From: XYB1-FULL-44-23 sp964441445
Lineage (GTDB): Bacteria; Patescibacteriota; Microgenomatia; CAZETR01; Amesbacteraceae
DNA: 40,898 nucleotides
Assembly (NCBI GenBank): GCA_964441445.1
Contig: CAYTYO010000004.1
Span: 1 to 40,898 of the forward strand
Direction of reading: 5' to 3'
A program made the position numbers and the translations under genes. Below are positions 21,057 through 30,436 of the stretch, in pieces (position 1 is the first letter of the stretch; every line of letters starts with the position of its first letter). Under the pieces are notes generated by a model. That model saw nothing but the letters and a program-made list of their open reading frames with translations, did not search any database and was not told the origin of the DNA.

Positions 21057-21689
21057 CTAATTTGCTTCGAGAAAAATCTGCCCCAGTCTTTCCGCCAGAA
21101 TTTTAGTTGTCGCCATCGCCAGCTCAATCGTCTTCCGCTCTTCTCCTGCCAACTTCAGCTGCAAGGTTTCCAAGATCTCAGTGTGTTTTGCGACCGACTT
21201 TTGTAGCTCCAGCATCAGACTTTTTACATCCTGACCGCCTTTATGCATTTTTTCCGCTCTTCCCACTGCCTGTTCCAGATACTTCTCAGCCTTCACCGCC
21301 GTAGTTACCCCCAATTCCGATTTTCCGCCCTCTGTTAAAAACACTGCCGCATTTATTCGTTTATCGGCAAACAACAGTTCCCTACGGGCTTTTTTCTCTT
21401 CGTTTAAAGTTAATATCAATAATATTCTGTCCCTTGCCGCTTTGATTTTATACAAGGGGCTATCCGGCAATATCCCGGGATATGGTAAATAGTACTCAAT
21501 TTTTGGCTTGGCTTCGATTGTTGCCACAATTACTGTTTCGTCAATTTTCACTTTCTCTGCCACTTTTATAGCCCGGATTGGATTAGATGCCGCCAAAAAT
21601 GACATCGCCAGCACTACTGCCCCCAGCACTAATGCAGCGGAACTCACTACGAACCCTCCTGGAAATAAACGCCTTCCGGTATTTTCCAT
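21057..21689 (-). CDS. DUF5667-like membrane-anchored protein
   Basis: 210 residues. One N-terminal membrane span (about residues 14-35), then the typical block YYLPYPGILPDSPLYKIKAARDRI (about 67-90), followed by a long helical region rich in Lys, Glu and Ala. The PGILPDSPLY block is the hallmark of DUF5667 proteins, common in CPR and of unknown function. The helical part lies outside the cell. A TACTAT box lies about 8 nt before ATG 21689, so the mRNA is probably leaderless. Confidence 0.78.
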   Translation of the reverse strand: MENTGRRLFPGGFVVSSAALVLGAVVLAMSFLAASNPIRAIKVAEKVKIDETVIVATIEAKPKIEYYLPYPGILPDSPLYKIKAARDRILLILTLNEEKKARRELLFADKRINAAVFLTEGGKSELGVTTAVKAEKYLEQAVGRAEKMHKGGQDVKSLMLELQKSVAKHTEILETLQLKLAGEERKTIELAMATTKILAERLGQIFLEAN

Positions 21690-21715
21690 GCGTCCCTATA
21701 GTATGCCACACCTAG

Positions 21716-22216
21716 TCAACCCCTGACCGCAACTCTGCACCCTTGGAGTGTTCTCTCCATCACCGTGGTTATTCCTAAAACCAACTGTTTCGCCTCGTCC
21801 AAAGTGATGTGTTCTTCGTGTTGCGGAAAAAAGTGAAAAATTCTGTTTCTCGCTCGTTTCCACACATTCCACATCTCCATCGGCAAATCATCTCCCCCGC
21901 AATAATTGGCCAGTTTCCCGTATACCCAACCAATTCGATATCTCTTTGGTAGGGTTGGTGACAATGCCCTCCCGATCCGGAAATTATCCCCGTAATATTG
22001 TTGCTTATTAATCATCTTTAAATCTAAAAATACCCGTTTCAGAAACCCTTCATACGCTTTAGCCGCCGAAAAGACTACAAATGAATAATCGTGATACGCC
22101 GGTGCCGTAGCCAACCGCTCTGTTTCCACCTTCAGCAAATCAAAACTTTGCTTCATTAAATCCTGCATCGAAGGTTCAAGGTATTTCCACCAGTTGGTTT
22201 TATCCCAATCTTCCAT
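21716..22216 (-). CDS. HEPN/RnlA-like helical protein
   Basis: 166 residues from ATG 22216. All-helical, soluble. DYSFVVFSAAKAYEGFLKRVFLDL and WKRARNRIFHFFP recall the RnlA-toxin/HEPN group; RARNRIFH resembles the R-x(4-6)-H ribonuclease motif. If so it could be an RNase toxin, but no antitoxin of the RnlB type follows. The only partner is the 73-residue membrane protein gene ending 7 nt upstream. An in-frame start further up (22252) would overlap that gene and is less likely. Confidence 0.5.
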   Translation of the reverse strand: MEDWDKTNWWKYLEPSMQDLMKQSFDLLKVETERLATAPAYHDYSFVVFSAAKAYEGFLKRVFLDLKMINKQQYYGDNFRIGRALSPTLPKRYRIGWVYGKLANYCGGDDLPMEMWNVWKRARNRIFHFFPQHEEHITLDEAKQLVLGITTVMERTLQGCRVAVRG

Positions 22217-22223
22217 TATTAGT

Positions 22224-22445
22224 TTACTTCCAAATCCCGAAAAAACCGCCAATTACCATCAATATTGACAGTCCGAGCCACCCGAGTATAAATGCCACCA
22301 CACCTTTTAATATCCAATCCAGCATCTTTTCTTCCTGTGGGTCAAGACCCGCCTCTTCGGTTTGCAACACTCCGACCTCAGCCGGAACTTCCATTACCGC
22401 TGACTTCAACTTGGATTTAGACTGTTTTGTCGCCATCACTAACAT
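22224..22445 (-). CDS. Small single-span membrane protein
   Basis: 73 residues: a charged Lys- then Glu-rich N-terminal half, then one C-terminal membrane span (VVAFILGWLGLSILMVIGGFF), i.e. a tail-anchored layout. GGAGAGG precedes ATG 22445. It is transcribed with the HEPN/RnlA-like gene. No family recognised. Confidence 0.65.
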   Translation of the reverse strand: MLVMATKQSKSKLKSAVMEVPAEVGVLQTEEAGLDPQEEKMLDWILKGVVAFILGWLGLSILMVIGGFFGIWK

Positions 22446-22464
22446 AATATACCTCTCCGAACTG

Positions 22465-22470
22465 TATAAT
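22465..22470 (+). promoter_or_regulatory. -10 box of a leaderless PBP gene
   Basis: TATAAT ends 7 nt before the ATG of the first penicillin-binding protein, so transcription should start at or next to the start codon. No good -35 box is visible. Confidence 0.6.
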
Positions 22471-22477
22471 TCAACTT

Positions 22478-24844
22478 ATGGCCAAAAAACGTACTCGCCG
22501 CCTTGCCCACGCCCCGTTCCCGGAAGCGGAAGTTCCTAAAATCAGCTCTCTACTTCAACCGACCCCCGCACCCCGTCGGCGTCTGCATTTCCCCGCCTTC
22601 CGACCCGGCAAAAAAATATTGTTGGCGCTTTCCGCCGTTTTCCTTGCCTTGTGCGGTTACTTGTTCTGGGATCTTCCCAACCCCATGGAATTAACTACTC
22701 ATCCGGCTGATGCCTCCACCCGACTTTTCGATCGCAACGGCACATTAATCTATGAAATATTTTCCGATGAACGGCGCATCCCCATTGAACTTTCCTCCCT
22801 GCCCAAGCACGCCTGGCAGGCCACTTTAGCCGCTGAAGACAAGGACTTTTATCAACATCGCGGTTTCTCGCTGACAGGTTATATCCGCGCCATCTTTCAT
22901 ACCCTTTCCGGCAAACGCCTGGAGGGTGGATCTACCATCACCCAGCAGCTGGTTAAAAAAGCTCTCCTCTCTGATGACCGCACCATTACCCGTAAAATCC
23001 GTGAGTTGGTTTTAAGCTTGCTGGTCGAAACCCGCTACACCAAAGACAAAATTTTGGAAATGTACTTGAACCAAATCCCCTATGGCGGTACTTCCTATGG
23101 TTTGGAATCAGCCGCTGAAACTTATTTCAATAAATCAGCCAAAGATTTAACAGTGGCCGAGTCCGCCCTGCTGGCGGCATTACCCCAAGCACCGAGCTAC
23201 TACTCGCCTTTTGGTTCCAATCCCGAAGCCGGCAAAGACCGCCAACAGTACATTCTTAAACAAATGCTCGACAACAATTTTCTGTCAGCCGAAGAATATA
23301 GTTCTGCCTCAGCAGAAGTGTTGCACTTTTCCGCTCCGCCCGCAATTCAGGCTCCTCACTTTTCTCTCTGGGTTAAAGATCTCCTCACTCGAAAATACGG
23401 CCTAGACATGGTTGAAAGCGGTGGCCTGACCGTTATCACTACTCTCGACCTGGAACTTCAGGAATTTGCCCAACTCACCGTCGCCTCCGAAACTGCCAAA
23501 CTGGTCAAAGCCCATGTCGGCAATGGCGCCGCTCTGGTCACTAAACCCTCGACAGGTGAAATTCTTGCTCTAGTTGGTTCACGCGACTACTTTGATGTCG
23601 CCAACGATGGCAACGTAAATGTCACCCGCAGTTTGCGCCAACCAGGGTCTTCCATTAAACCCATAAACTACGCCGTCGCTCTGGAACATAAACGTATCAC
23701 CGCCGCCACTTTGTTATCCGACAAGCCCACTTGTTTTTCTCAATTTGGTCAGAAAGATTATTGTCCTGATAATTACGACAACCAATTTCATGGTCCCACC
23801 CAAGTTCGGTTTGCCCTGGGCAATTCCTTTAACATTCCGGCCGTTAAAGCCCTTGTCTTAAACGGTCTGACCGATTTTGTCGCTACCTCTTCGGCCTTCG
23901 GCATCACCACATGGAAGGACCCCGCTAAATACGGCCCCTCACTCACCCTGGGTGGTGGTGAAGTCACTATGCAGGACCTTTCGACCGCCTACGGCGTTTT
24001 AGCCAACCAAGGCCGTAGGGTCGACCTCAACCCGATTATTCAGGTCTCCGATCGCTCCGGCAAAGTATTAGAGTCCATCCGTTCCAAAGAACTGACAGCC
24101 GAAGAAGCCGAAACTGCCCATCCCTATACCACTTTTAAATCTTTAGGTCGCGTCTATTCCCCCCTGCCTCCCTCCAACATTCGCGTCATTTCCGCCGGCA
24201 CTGCTTTTATTATTTCTCACATCCTCTATGACAATGGCGCCAGATCCGCAACTTTCGGTTCCTCATCTTATTTAAATGTTAAAGGCCATCCCGAAGTTTC
24301 GGTTAAAACCGGCACTACTAACGACAAACGCGACAATTGGACCATTGGTTACAATCCCGATATTCTCACCGCTGTCTGGGTCGGCAACAACGATAATTCA
24401 GAAATGGCCAGCATCGCGTCAGGTGTTACCGGCGCCTCGCCCATTTGGAACAAAATTACCACTCATGCCTTAGCCGATTTACCTCAACACTGGCCGTCTC
24501 AACCCGCCGATGTTGTCGGAACTCTGGTCTGTGGTGTATCTGGACTTAAAGCCCCCGAATCCCCGCCTGCTGAATGCCAACCTCGCTATGAATACTTTCT
24601 CACTGGCACTGTTCCCGCAGTAGACTCCGGTAGTCGCCGCGATATCCAGATGTTCAAGCCAACTCAAAGTCCCGCCACTCCTAAGCAAATCGCCGAAACT
24701 CCGGACCAAATTGAAACCCAAAACCATTTCGTTGTTTCTGATCCTCTGGGTACTCTTCTCTGTCTTGACTGCCCTGGAGGGTATGGTGGTCCGGATGTTA
24801 TTCGACTGGACAAAAGTGGCAAGGCAATCACCACTTCAAATTAA
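22478..24844 (+). CDS. Class A penicillin-binding protein (first of two)
   Basis: 788 residues. A short basic cytoplasmic tail, a membrane anchor (about 48-70), then a GT51 glycosyltransferase domain (EDKDFYQHRGF with catalytic Glu; GGSTITQQLVKKALL; about 105-280). The transpeptidase domain follows: SxxK as SSIK in RQPGSSIKPINYAVAL, SxN as SFN in GNSFNIPAVK, KTG in SVKTGTTNDKRDNWTIGY. It polymerises and cross-links peptidoglycan outside the membrane. The C-terminal tail is Pro/Ser-rich with two pairs of cysteines. The second PBP gene follows after 53 nt and is clearly a paralogue. Confidence 0.95.
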   Translation: MAKKRTRRLAHAPFPEAEVPKISSLLQPTPAPRRRLHFPAFRPGKKILLALSAVFLALCGYLFWDLPNPMELTTHPADASTRLFDRNGTLIYEIFSDERRIPIELSSLPKHAWQATLAAEDKDFYQHRGFSLTGYIRAIFHTLSGKRLEGGSTITQQLVKKALLSDDRTITRKIRELVLSLLVETRYTKDKILEMYLNQIPYGGTSYGLESAAETYFNKSAKDLTVAESALLAALPQAPSYYSPFGSNPEAGKDRQQYILKQMLDNNFLSAEEYSSASAEVLHFSAPPAIQAPHFSLWVKDLLTRKYGLDMVESGGLTVITTLDLELQEFAQLTVASETAKLVKAHVGNGAALVTKPSTGEILALVGSRDYFDVANDGNVNVTRSLRQPGSSIKPINYAVALEHKRITAATLLSDKPTCFSQFGQKDYCPDNYDNQFHGPTQVRFALGNSFNIPAVKALVLNGLTDFVATSSAFGITTWKDPAKYGPSLTLGGGEVTMQDLSTAYGVLANQGRRVDLNPIIQVSDRSGKVLESIRSKELTAEEAETAHPYTTFKSLGRVYSPLPPSNIRVISAGTAFIISHILYDNGARSATFGSSSYLNVKGHPEVSVKTGTTNDKRDNWTIGYNPDILTAVWVGNNDNSEMASIASGVTGASPIWNKITTHALADLPQHWPSQPADVVGTLVCGVSGLKAPESPPAECQPRYEYFLTGTVPAVDSGSRRDIQMFKPTQSPATPKQIAETPDQIETQNHFVVSDPLGTLLCLDCPGGYGGPDVIRLDKSGKAITTSN

Positions 24845-24859
24845 CAAAGAGACTTCTCC

Positions 24860-24888
24860 TTGTTCCGCACGCCTCCTCAAAATATAAT
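24860..24888 (+). promoter_or_regulatory. Promoter of the second PBP gene
   Basis: TTGTTC (24860-24865), a 17-nt spacer and TATAAT (24883-24888). The ATG follows 9 nt later, predicting a leaderless transcript separate from the first PBP. Confidence 0.6.
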
Positions 24889-24897
24889 CCGCTTGAA

Positions 24898-27108
24898 ATG
24901 GCGACACTCCCGACTCTTAAACAATTCCTTAAATTCATCTATCCCCTGGCTTCGTTTTTCAATCGTCCGGCTAAATCAATCTCCCGCCATCCTCACCGCA
25001 AAAAATCTTCCCTGCTATTTTTTTCCAGGTTTACACTAATCTCGGTAACCTGGGGTATCTTCCTTGCGCTCGTCACATTTAATATTTTTGTTCTCACCGA
25101 CCTCCCGTCACCCTCATCGCTTTCCCGCCAAACCATTCCTCTCACCACTCACATCCGCGACCGCAATGGCATAGAGCTTTACAAAATCTACTCCAATCAA
25201 AATCGCACCTTAGTAAGACTTAAAGACATCCCGGAACTCACTCGCCAGGCTTTTATCAGTATTGAGGATAAAAACTTTTATCACCATCGCGGTTTCTCAC
25301 CGACCGGTACCGTCCGCGCATTCCTGCGCATCGTCAAAGATAAAAAAATTGAAGGCGGCTCAACTATCACCCAACAATTAGTTAAAACCTCCCTGCTTTC
25401 ATCCGAACGGACTATTAGAAGAAAATTACGTGAACTGGTCCTGTCTCTGGCTGTCGAAGTTATGTATTCCAAGGACCAGATATTGGAAATGTACCTTAAT
25501 CGTGTCGGTTTTGGCGGCGCTGCTTATGGCATTGAAGAAGCCGCTCAAACTTATTTCGGCAAATCAGCCAAAACCTTAGATCTGGCCCAATCCGCCTTAC
25601 TGGCCGGACTTCCGGCTTCTCCTACTACTTATTCTCCGTATGGCATTCACCCTGAATTAGCTAAGGAACGTCAGAAAGAAGTTCTGCGCCAAATGGTTTC
25701 TGCCGGTTATATCACTTGGGATCAAGCCCAAATCGCCTCCGCCCAGGAATTGACTTTTCGCCATCCGGCAACGGATATTAAGGCCCCGCATTTTGTCATG
25801 TATATTAAGGATTTGCTGGCTCAAAAATATGGTAACGACCTCGTAGAATCTGGTGGTTTAGACGTCATCACTTCCCTTGATTTATCAGTCCAGGACCAGG
25901 TTCAAAAAATCGTTTCTGATGAAGTCGCCAAAATAACACGTCTCAATGTGACAAACGGCGCCGCTCTAGTCACAGTTCCTGGTTCCGGCGAAATTCTTGC
26001 CATGGTCGGCTCCAGAGATTACTTTGATCTGGCCCATGATGGCAATGTTAATGTCACCTTGAGCCAACGTCAGCCCGGTTCTTCCATCAAGCCCATCAAT
26101 TATGCCTTAGCCTTTGGTCGGGGCTTTACCGCCGGTTCATTAATTGACGATTCCCCCATCACTTATAAAATCCCCGGCCAACCGCCGTATGCCCCCATAA
26201 ACTATGATCACCGTTATCACGGCCGTGTCACCCTGCGCACTGCTCTTGCCTCATCCTACAACATCCCCGCAGTTAAATTGCTTTCCGCCAATGGTGTGGA
26301 AAACCTGGTCCAGCTAGGCCGGCAAATGGGCATTTCCACCTGGGAAAACTCCTCCCGCTTTGGTCTCTCGCTCACTCTTGGGGGCGGAGAAGTAAAAATG
26401 CTTGATATGGCAAAGGCCTACGCAGTTTTTGCCAACCTGGGCGAAGTTGTCGATCTCCAGCCCATCCTCAAAGTTACTGATCACACCGGCCGCATCCTTG
26501 AAGAATTTACCTGTTCCGACGCCGGTTTTTCCCCTTTTGAAGCCGGCACAGAAAAAACCTCCTGTTCGCCCAAACAAGTCCTCAACCCGCAGATTGCTTT
26601 TATTATTTCCGACATCCTCTCTGATAATTCAGCCCGCTCACCCACCTTCGGCTACAATTCACTTTTGCATGTCCCCAACCATGTCGTCGCTGTCAAAACC
26701 GGCACCACCAATAATCTTCGGGATAATTGGACTATTGGCTATACCCGTGATTTCGTCGTTGCCGCCTGGGTAGGCAATAACGACAACTCACCCATGAGTT
26801 ATGTGGCGTCGGGCGTCACCGGGGCCTCACCCATCTGGCGTAAAATTACCGATTTACTGCTGAAAACCTGGAGCTCCACCGGCTTTATTGCCCCCGAAGG
26901 TCTTCTGAAACTGGCGATTTGTCCGTCAACCGGTCAATTGGCTTGTTCGGCTTGTTCCGGTCGGACTGAATACTTTTTACCCGGTACCCAACCGAAGTCG
27001 GCCTGTTCAAGCGAGTTTCTTAATCAATCTGCAAAAAACGGCCCAAACCCGAAACCTGAACGTGATAAGATTTTAGAAGGCAGTTGGACTATCCGCCCTA
27101 TGCCGTAG
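24898..27108 (+). CDS. Class A penicillin-binding protein (second of two)
   Basis: 736 residues with the same plan as the previous gene: basic tail, membrane anchor (about 40-65), GT51 domain (EDKNFYHHRGF; GGSTITQQLVKTSLL) and transpeptidase domain (SSIK in RQPGSSIKPINYAL; SYN in SSYNIPAVK; KTG in AVKTGTTNNLRDNW). All catalytic residues are present in both paralogues, so neither is degenerate. The C-terminus again has Cys pairs (CPSTGQLACSACSG). They may differ in timing or place, for example elongation versus division. Confidence 0.95.
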   Translation: MATLPTLKQFLKFIYPLASFFNRPAKSISRHPHRKKSSLLFFSRFTLISVTWGIFLALVTFNIFVLTDLPSPSSLSRQTIPLTTHIRDRNGIELYKIYSNQNRTLVRLKDIPELTRQAFISIEDKNFYHHRGFSPTGTVRAFLRIVKDKKIEGGSTITQQLVKTSLLSSERTIRRKLRELVLSLAVEVMYSKDQILEMYLNRVGFGGAAYGIEEAAQTYFGKSAKTLDLAQSALLAGLPASPTTYSPYGIHPELAKERQKEVLRQMVSAGYITWDQAQIASAQELTFRHPATDIKAPHFVMYIKDLLAQKYGNDLVESGGLDVITSLDLSVQDQVQKIVSDEVAKITRLNVTNGAALVTVPGSGEILAMVGSRDYFDLAHDGNVNVTLSQRQPGSSIKPINYALAFGRGFTAGSLIDDSPITYKIPGQPPYAPINYDHRYHGRVTLRTALASSYNIPAVKLLSANGVENLVQLGRQMGISTWENSSRFGLSLTLGGGEVKMLDMAKAYAVFANLGEVVDLQPILKVTDHTGRILEEFTCSDAGFSPFEAGTEKTSCSPKQVLNPQIAFIISDILSDNSARSPTFGYNSLLHVPNHVVAVKTGTTNNLRDNWTIGYTRDFVVAAWVGNNDNSPMSYVASGVTGASPIWRKITDLLLKTWSSTGFIAPEGLLKLAICPSTGQLACSACSGRTEYFLPGTQPKSACSSEFLNQSAKNGPNPKPERDKILEGSWTIRPMP

Positions 27109-27119
27109 GTATTCTTTCC

Positions 27120-27224
27120 ATGAACTCAAATTACAAATTCACCTTGGCTCTGATTGTCGCCCTTGCAGCTTTCTTGGTCATTATTCTTGTAGTGAAACTT
27201 ACCGGTCAGCCTTTATTCACCTAA
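27120..27224 (+). CDS. 34-residue single-span membrane protein
   Basis: ATG 27120 to TAA 27222-27224 encodes a short polar N-terminus, one strong membrane span (about residues 9-26), and a short tail ending in TGQPLFT. It fits neatly between the second PBP and the GT2 gene (11 and 3 nt gaps), which argues that it is real. Function unknown. Confidence 0.5.
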   Translation: MNSNYKFTLALIVALAAFLVIILVVKLTGQPLFT

Positions 27225-27227
27225 ACC

Positions 27228-27932
27228 ATGTCTAAATCCTCTCCTCACGTTACAGTTGTCGTTCCCACTTTAAACGAGGAGAAATACATCCGTCCCTGTA
27301 TTGCCGCTTTAAAAAGCCAAACTTATTCCGATTTTGAAGTTGTTGCCATTGATAAGAGTTCTGATATCACACCCGATCTTTGCCGCGATGCCGGCTGGCG
27401 TATTTTCCGTCAGGTCGGGCCCCGGATTTCCTCTGCCCGTGCTGAGGGTTTTGCAGCCGCCAGAGGAACTATCATCGCCTCAACAGATGCCGACTCTGTT
27501 CCCTCACCTGATTGGCTGAAAAGTCTGGTTGCAGCTTTCGCGGATCCGGAAGTTGTCTGCGTTTATGGACCGACGTATTTTACTAACCCCGGCATTGGTT
27601 ATAACCTTCTTGGCAAACTTAATACCGCCTATTTACTTATCAACCGTCTTTTTAAAAATGATCAGGCCCTCGGCATGAATTTTGCCGTCCGTAAAACTGC
27701 ATATGATCAAATTGGCGGTTACAACGTCAACTTACCCACTGCCGAAGATGTTGATTTAGGCTATCGGATTCGCAAAGTCGGTAAAGTTGTTTTTGCTCCT
27801 CAAGCCGTCGTCCGCACCAGCAGCCGCCGTTTAGAAAAACAAAAGCTGGGATTTTTTACCCATCATATAGCCAATTTCATTCGTCTTAAACTTACCGGCA
27901 AAGCCAGTTCCAGTTTTGATCCCATCCGCTAA
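27228..27932 (+). CDS. Family 2 glycosyltransferase
   Basis: 234 residues, one GT-A domain. VTVVVPTLNEEKYIRPCI is the nucleotide-binding start, STDADS the metal-binding DxD-like motif, and NFAVRKTAYDQIGGYNV..AEDVDLGYRI the acceptor and catalytic region with the ED motif. No membrane span in the core; a basic C-terminal tail may sit on the membrane. It follows the PBP genes on the same strand and overlaps the end of the convergent GT4 gene by 4 nt. It probably acts in a surface polysaccharide or glycolipid pathway; the substrate cannot be read. Confidence 0.9.
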   Translation: MSKSSPHVTVVVPTLNEEKYIRPCIAALKSQTYSDFEVVAIDKSSDITPDLCRDAGWRIFRQVGPRISSARAEGFAAARGTIIASTDADSVPSPDWLKSLVAAFADPEVVCVYGPTYFTNPGIGYNLLGKLNTAYLLINRLFKNDQALGMNFAVRKTAYDQIGGYNVNLPTAEDVDLGYRIRKVGKVVFAPQAVVRTSSRRLEKQKLGFFTHHIANFIRLKLTGKASSSFDPIR

Positions 27933-29179
27933 TTTTTCGTCCCGAACTTTATCAACATCGCTTCTTCGTACAAGCCCAACAATTTTCGTGCCATTACTTC
28001 TACGTTATGTTTTTCTGCCGTCCGCCGGGCTTCTCTCCCCATCTTTTCCGCCAATCCGGAACTGGTAAGCATTAACTTCATCTTATCGGCCATCGACTTG
28101 TAATTACCAGGCTTAACTAAATATCCGTTACTCCCATCCTTGATTAAATCCGGCAGTGCATATTTCTTCACCCCGATCACTCCCAATCCGCACGCCATTG
28201 CTTCAAGCACCACCATCCCTTGCGTCTCCATTGTTGATGCCGTAATAAACACGTCCCCACTCGCGTAAACTTTTGCCAATTTTTCCCGCTTTATCGTCCC
28301 CAAAAACTGCACTTTTTTCGCCACTCCCAATTCGTTGGCCAATTTTTCCACATCTTTCCTGGCCGGTCCGTCTCCGGCTATCACCAATTTCGCTTCCGGC
28401 ACTTGTCTTATCACCTCCGCAAACGCTTTTATTACCACATCCACATTTTTTTCAAAGCCCAACCTGCCGACATGAATAACCTGGTGACTTAACCCGATAG
28501 TTTTTTTCATCGGAAACATTTTTAAATCAACACCGTTTGATACTACTTCTAATCTTCTTTTCAGTTGTCTCTTTGCCAATTCCCGCTTAATCGCATCCGA
28601 CGGACATATCACAATATCGCAATATCCGTAAACCCGATTAACCAACGACCAGGTAACCCTTTGTGACAGTGAATCCTTTTTTTTCGCTTCCTGGACTTCT
28701 TTTTTTGGTATCAACAACCGTAAATCAATTCCTGCTCCGCTCCCCACTTTCTCAATTGCCTGTAAATATTTTTCTATCGATTTTTTAATCGACGCATACA
28801 CCAATACTTCGGATATCAGCGTGTGATAAGTTCCGACTATTGGTTTTTTTAACATTTTTGCCGCCAGTATTCCAATCAATCCCAACGATCCGGGTGTCTG
28901 AATATGTACCACATCAGGATTAAAATCTTCCAACTGATTGTAAATCTTCAACACATCCGGAAGCGTCAAATGCGCATCTTTATACGTGGGTATCGGAACT
29001 GAATAATACCTTCTGATAACTACTTGTCCCTTTTTCCCGGTTCCGCTCGATCCTGTATATGTCGGGGCATAAATCTCAATTTCGTTCTCCTTCGATAGTA
29101 ATTGCGAAAACACATCTACTGAAAAAGATACCCCGTTTACGTTCGGCAGATAAGCATCCGTAAAAATAGCGATCTTCAT
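27929..29179 (-). CDS. Family 4 glycosyltransferase
   Basis: 416 residues, GT-B fold. The N-terminus KIAIFTDAYLPNVNGV is typical of PimB/MgtA-like lipid glycosyltransferases. HIQTPGSLGLIG and GTYHTL contribute the acceptor side; HVGRLGFEKNVDVVI and the E-x7-E type METQGMVVLEAMACGLGV form the sugar-nucleotide site. It probably glycosylates a diacylglycerol or prenyl lipid at the inner membrane face. A close paralogue lies directly upstream on the same strand (29210-30424). Confidence 0.9.
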   Translation of the reverse strand: MKIAIFTDAYLPNVNGVSFSVDVFSQLLSKENEIEIYAPTYTGSSGTGKKGQVVIRRYYSVPIPTYKDAHLTLPDVLKIYNQLEDFNPDVVHIQTPGSLGLIGILAAKMLKKPIVGTYHTLISEVLVYASIKKSIEKYLQAIEKVGSGAGIDLRLLIPKKEVQEAKKKDSLSQRVTWSLVNRVYGYCDIVICPSDAIKRELAKRQLKRRLEVVSNGVDLKMFPMKKTIGLSHQVIHVGRLGFEKNVDVVIKAFAEVIRQVPEAKLVIAGDGPARKDVEKLANELGVAKKVQFLGTIKREKLAKVYASGDVFITASTMETQGMVVLEAMACGLGVIGVKKYALPDLIKDGSNGYLVKPGNYKSMADKMKLMLTSSGLAEKMGREARRTAEKHNVEVMARKLLGLYEEAMLIKFGTKN

Positions 29180-29209
29180 AATCCTGCTCCCATTTTACCG
29201 CATTTTTTC

Positions 29210-30424
29210 TTACTTGCTGTTTATCGCCTTCTCGCCGCTTTTTTTACTTTGATCAATTATTCGCTGGTAAATTTTTTCCAGCCTTTTTACGCATATTCTC
29301 ACGTCATGCTTTTCCGCCTGTTTCCGTCCCTCCCTCCCCATTCTCTCCTGCAGCTTTTCATCCTCCAAAATCTCCTCCACTTTGTCGGCCATCTCTTTCC
29401 ATTTTCCCATCGGCACTACATAACCCGTTATTCCGTTTTTTACCATGTCCGGTATCGCGTATTTATCAAACCCTACAACCGGCAACCCTGACAACATTGC
29501 CTCCAATATCACCAAACCTTGCGTTTCCATTCCTGAAGCGGTTACAAACACATCGCTTCTCCTATACCATTCCCCCAAAGATTTTCTCTCCTTCCAGCCT
29601 TCAAAATTAACCCTTTCCGCTATCCCCAGCTTGTAAGCAAGCTCCGTTAAACTTTTCCTCGCTGGCCCATCACCTAAAATATCCAGCACCAATTTCGGAT
29701 ATTTCTTTGTCAGAATCGCAAACATTTTTATCACCATATCAATATTTTTTTCGTAGCCCAATCTTCCCACGTGGATTATTCGTCCGCTTCTTTGATACTT
29801 CTCCTTTGCCGGAAATAAATCCAAATCCATTCCGTTTGAAACTACTTCCACCGGCCGGCGAATTCCGTGTTTAACTGCTTCTCTTGCAGCAGACTTAGCC
29901 GGAGCAATAACCAATGTGCTGCGATTGAAAAAGGGGTTAAAGATTTTCCACATCGCCTTTTTGGGTAAATTTTCGCCCATTCCGCTCCTTCCCTTATCCA
30001 ACATGTTTATCCATGGCATCAGCCTATATGGAGAAACATATGCCAAACTCGACTCCGCCAATAGCGCGTGATAAGTACTGATTACCGGTTTGTGTTTGCG
30101 CACAGCCCATATCATCGCCGCAATCCCGATCACACCCGGCGAGTGAATATGCACAATGTCCGGATTGAACTTATCAAGTGAATTGTTAAATCTGAAAAAA
30201 TCCAGCATCACAATTTGAAAGTCTTTATACACCGGCAACGGAACTGAAGCATATCTTTCCACTACCACGTTCCCCTCTTTGCGGATACTATTTTTCATTT
30301 TGCATGACGGTACATACAATCTGACTTCATGCTGCTTCCCCAGTAATTGAGTGCTATTTTCTATAGCCACAACTACTCCGTTAACCGTCGGGTAATAGGT
30401 ATCATTTACATATGCAATTTTCAT
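29210..30424 (-). CDS. Family 4 glycosyltransferase, paralogue
   Basis: 404 residues with the same motifs as its neighbour: KIAYVNDTYYPTVNGVV, HIHSPGVIGIAAMIW, STYHALLAE, HVGRLGYEKNIDMVI and METQGLVILEAMLSGLPV. AAGGGG stands just before ATG 30424. Two adjacent paralogues suggest sequential addition of two sugars to a membrane lipid, as in diglycosyl-diacylglycerol synthesis. That is inference from family knowledge. Confidence 0.9.
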   Translation of the reverse strand: MKIAYVNDTYYPTVNGVVVAIENSTQLLGKQHEVRLYVPSCKMKNSIRKEGNVVVERYASVPLPVYKDFQIVMLDFFRFNNSLDKFNPDIVHIHSPGVIGIAAMIWAVRKHKPVISTYHALLAESSLAYVSPYRLMPWINMLDKGRSGMGENLPKKAMWKIFNPFFNRSTLVIAPAKSAAREAVKHGIRRPVEVVSNGMDLDLFPAKEKYQRSGRIIHVGRLGYEKNIDMVIKMFAILTKKYPKLVLDILGDGPARKSLTELAYKLGIAERVNFEGWKERKSLGEWYRRSDVFVTASGMETQGLVILEAMLSGLPVVGFDKYAIPDMVKNGITGYVVPMGKWKEMADKVEEILEDEKLQERMGREGRKQAEKHDVRICVKRLEKIYQRIIDQSKKSGEKAINSK

Positions 30425-30436
30425 ATTCCCCTTTAC

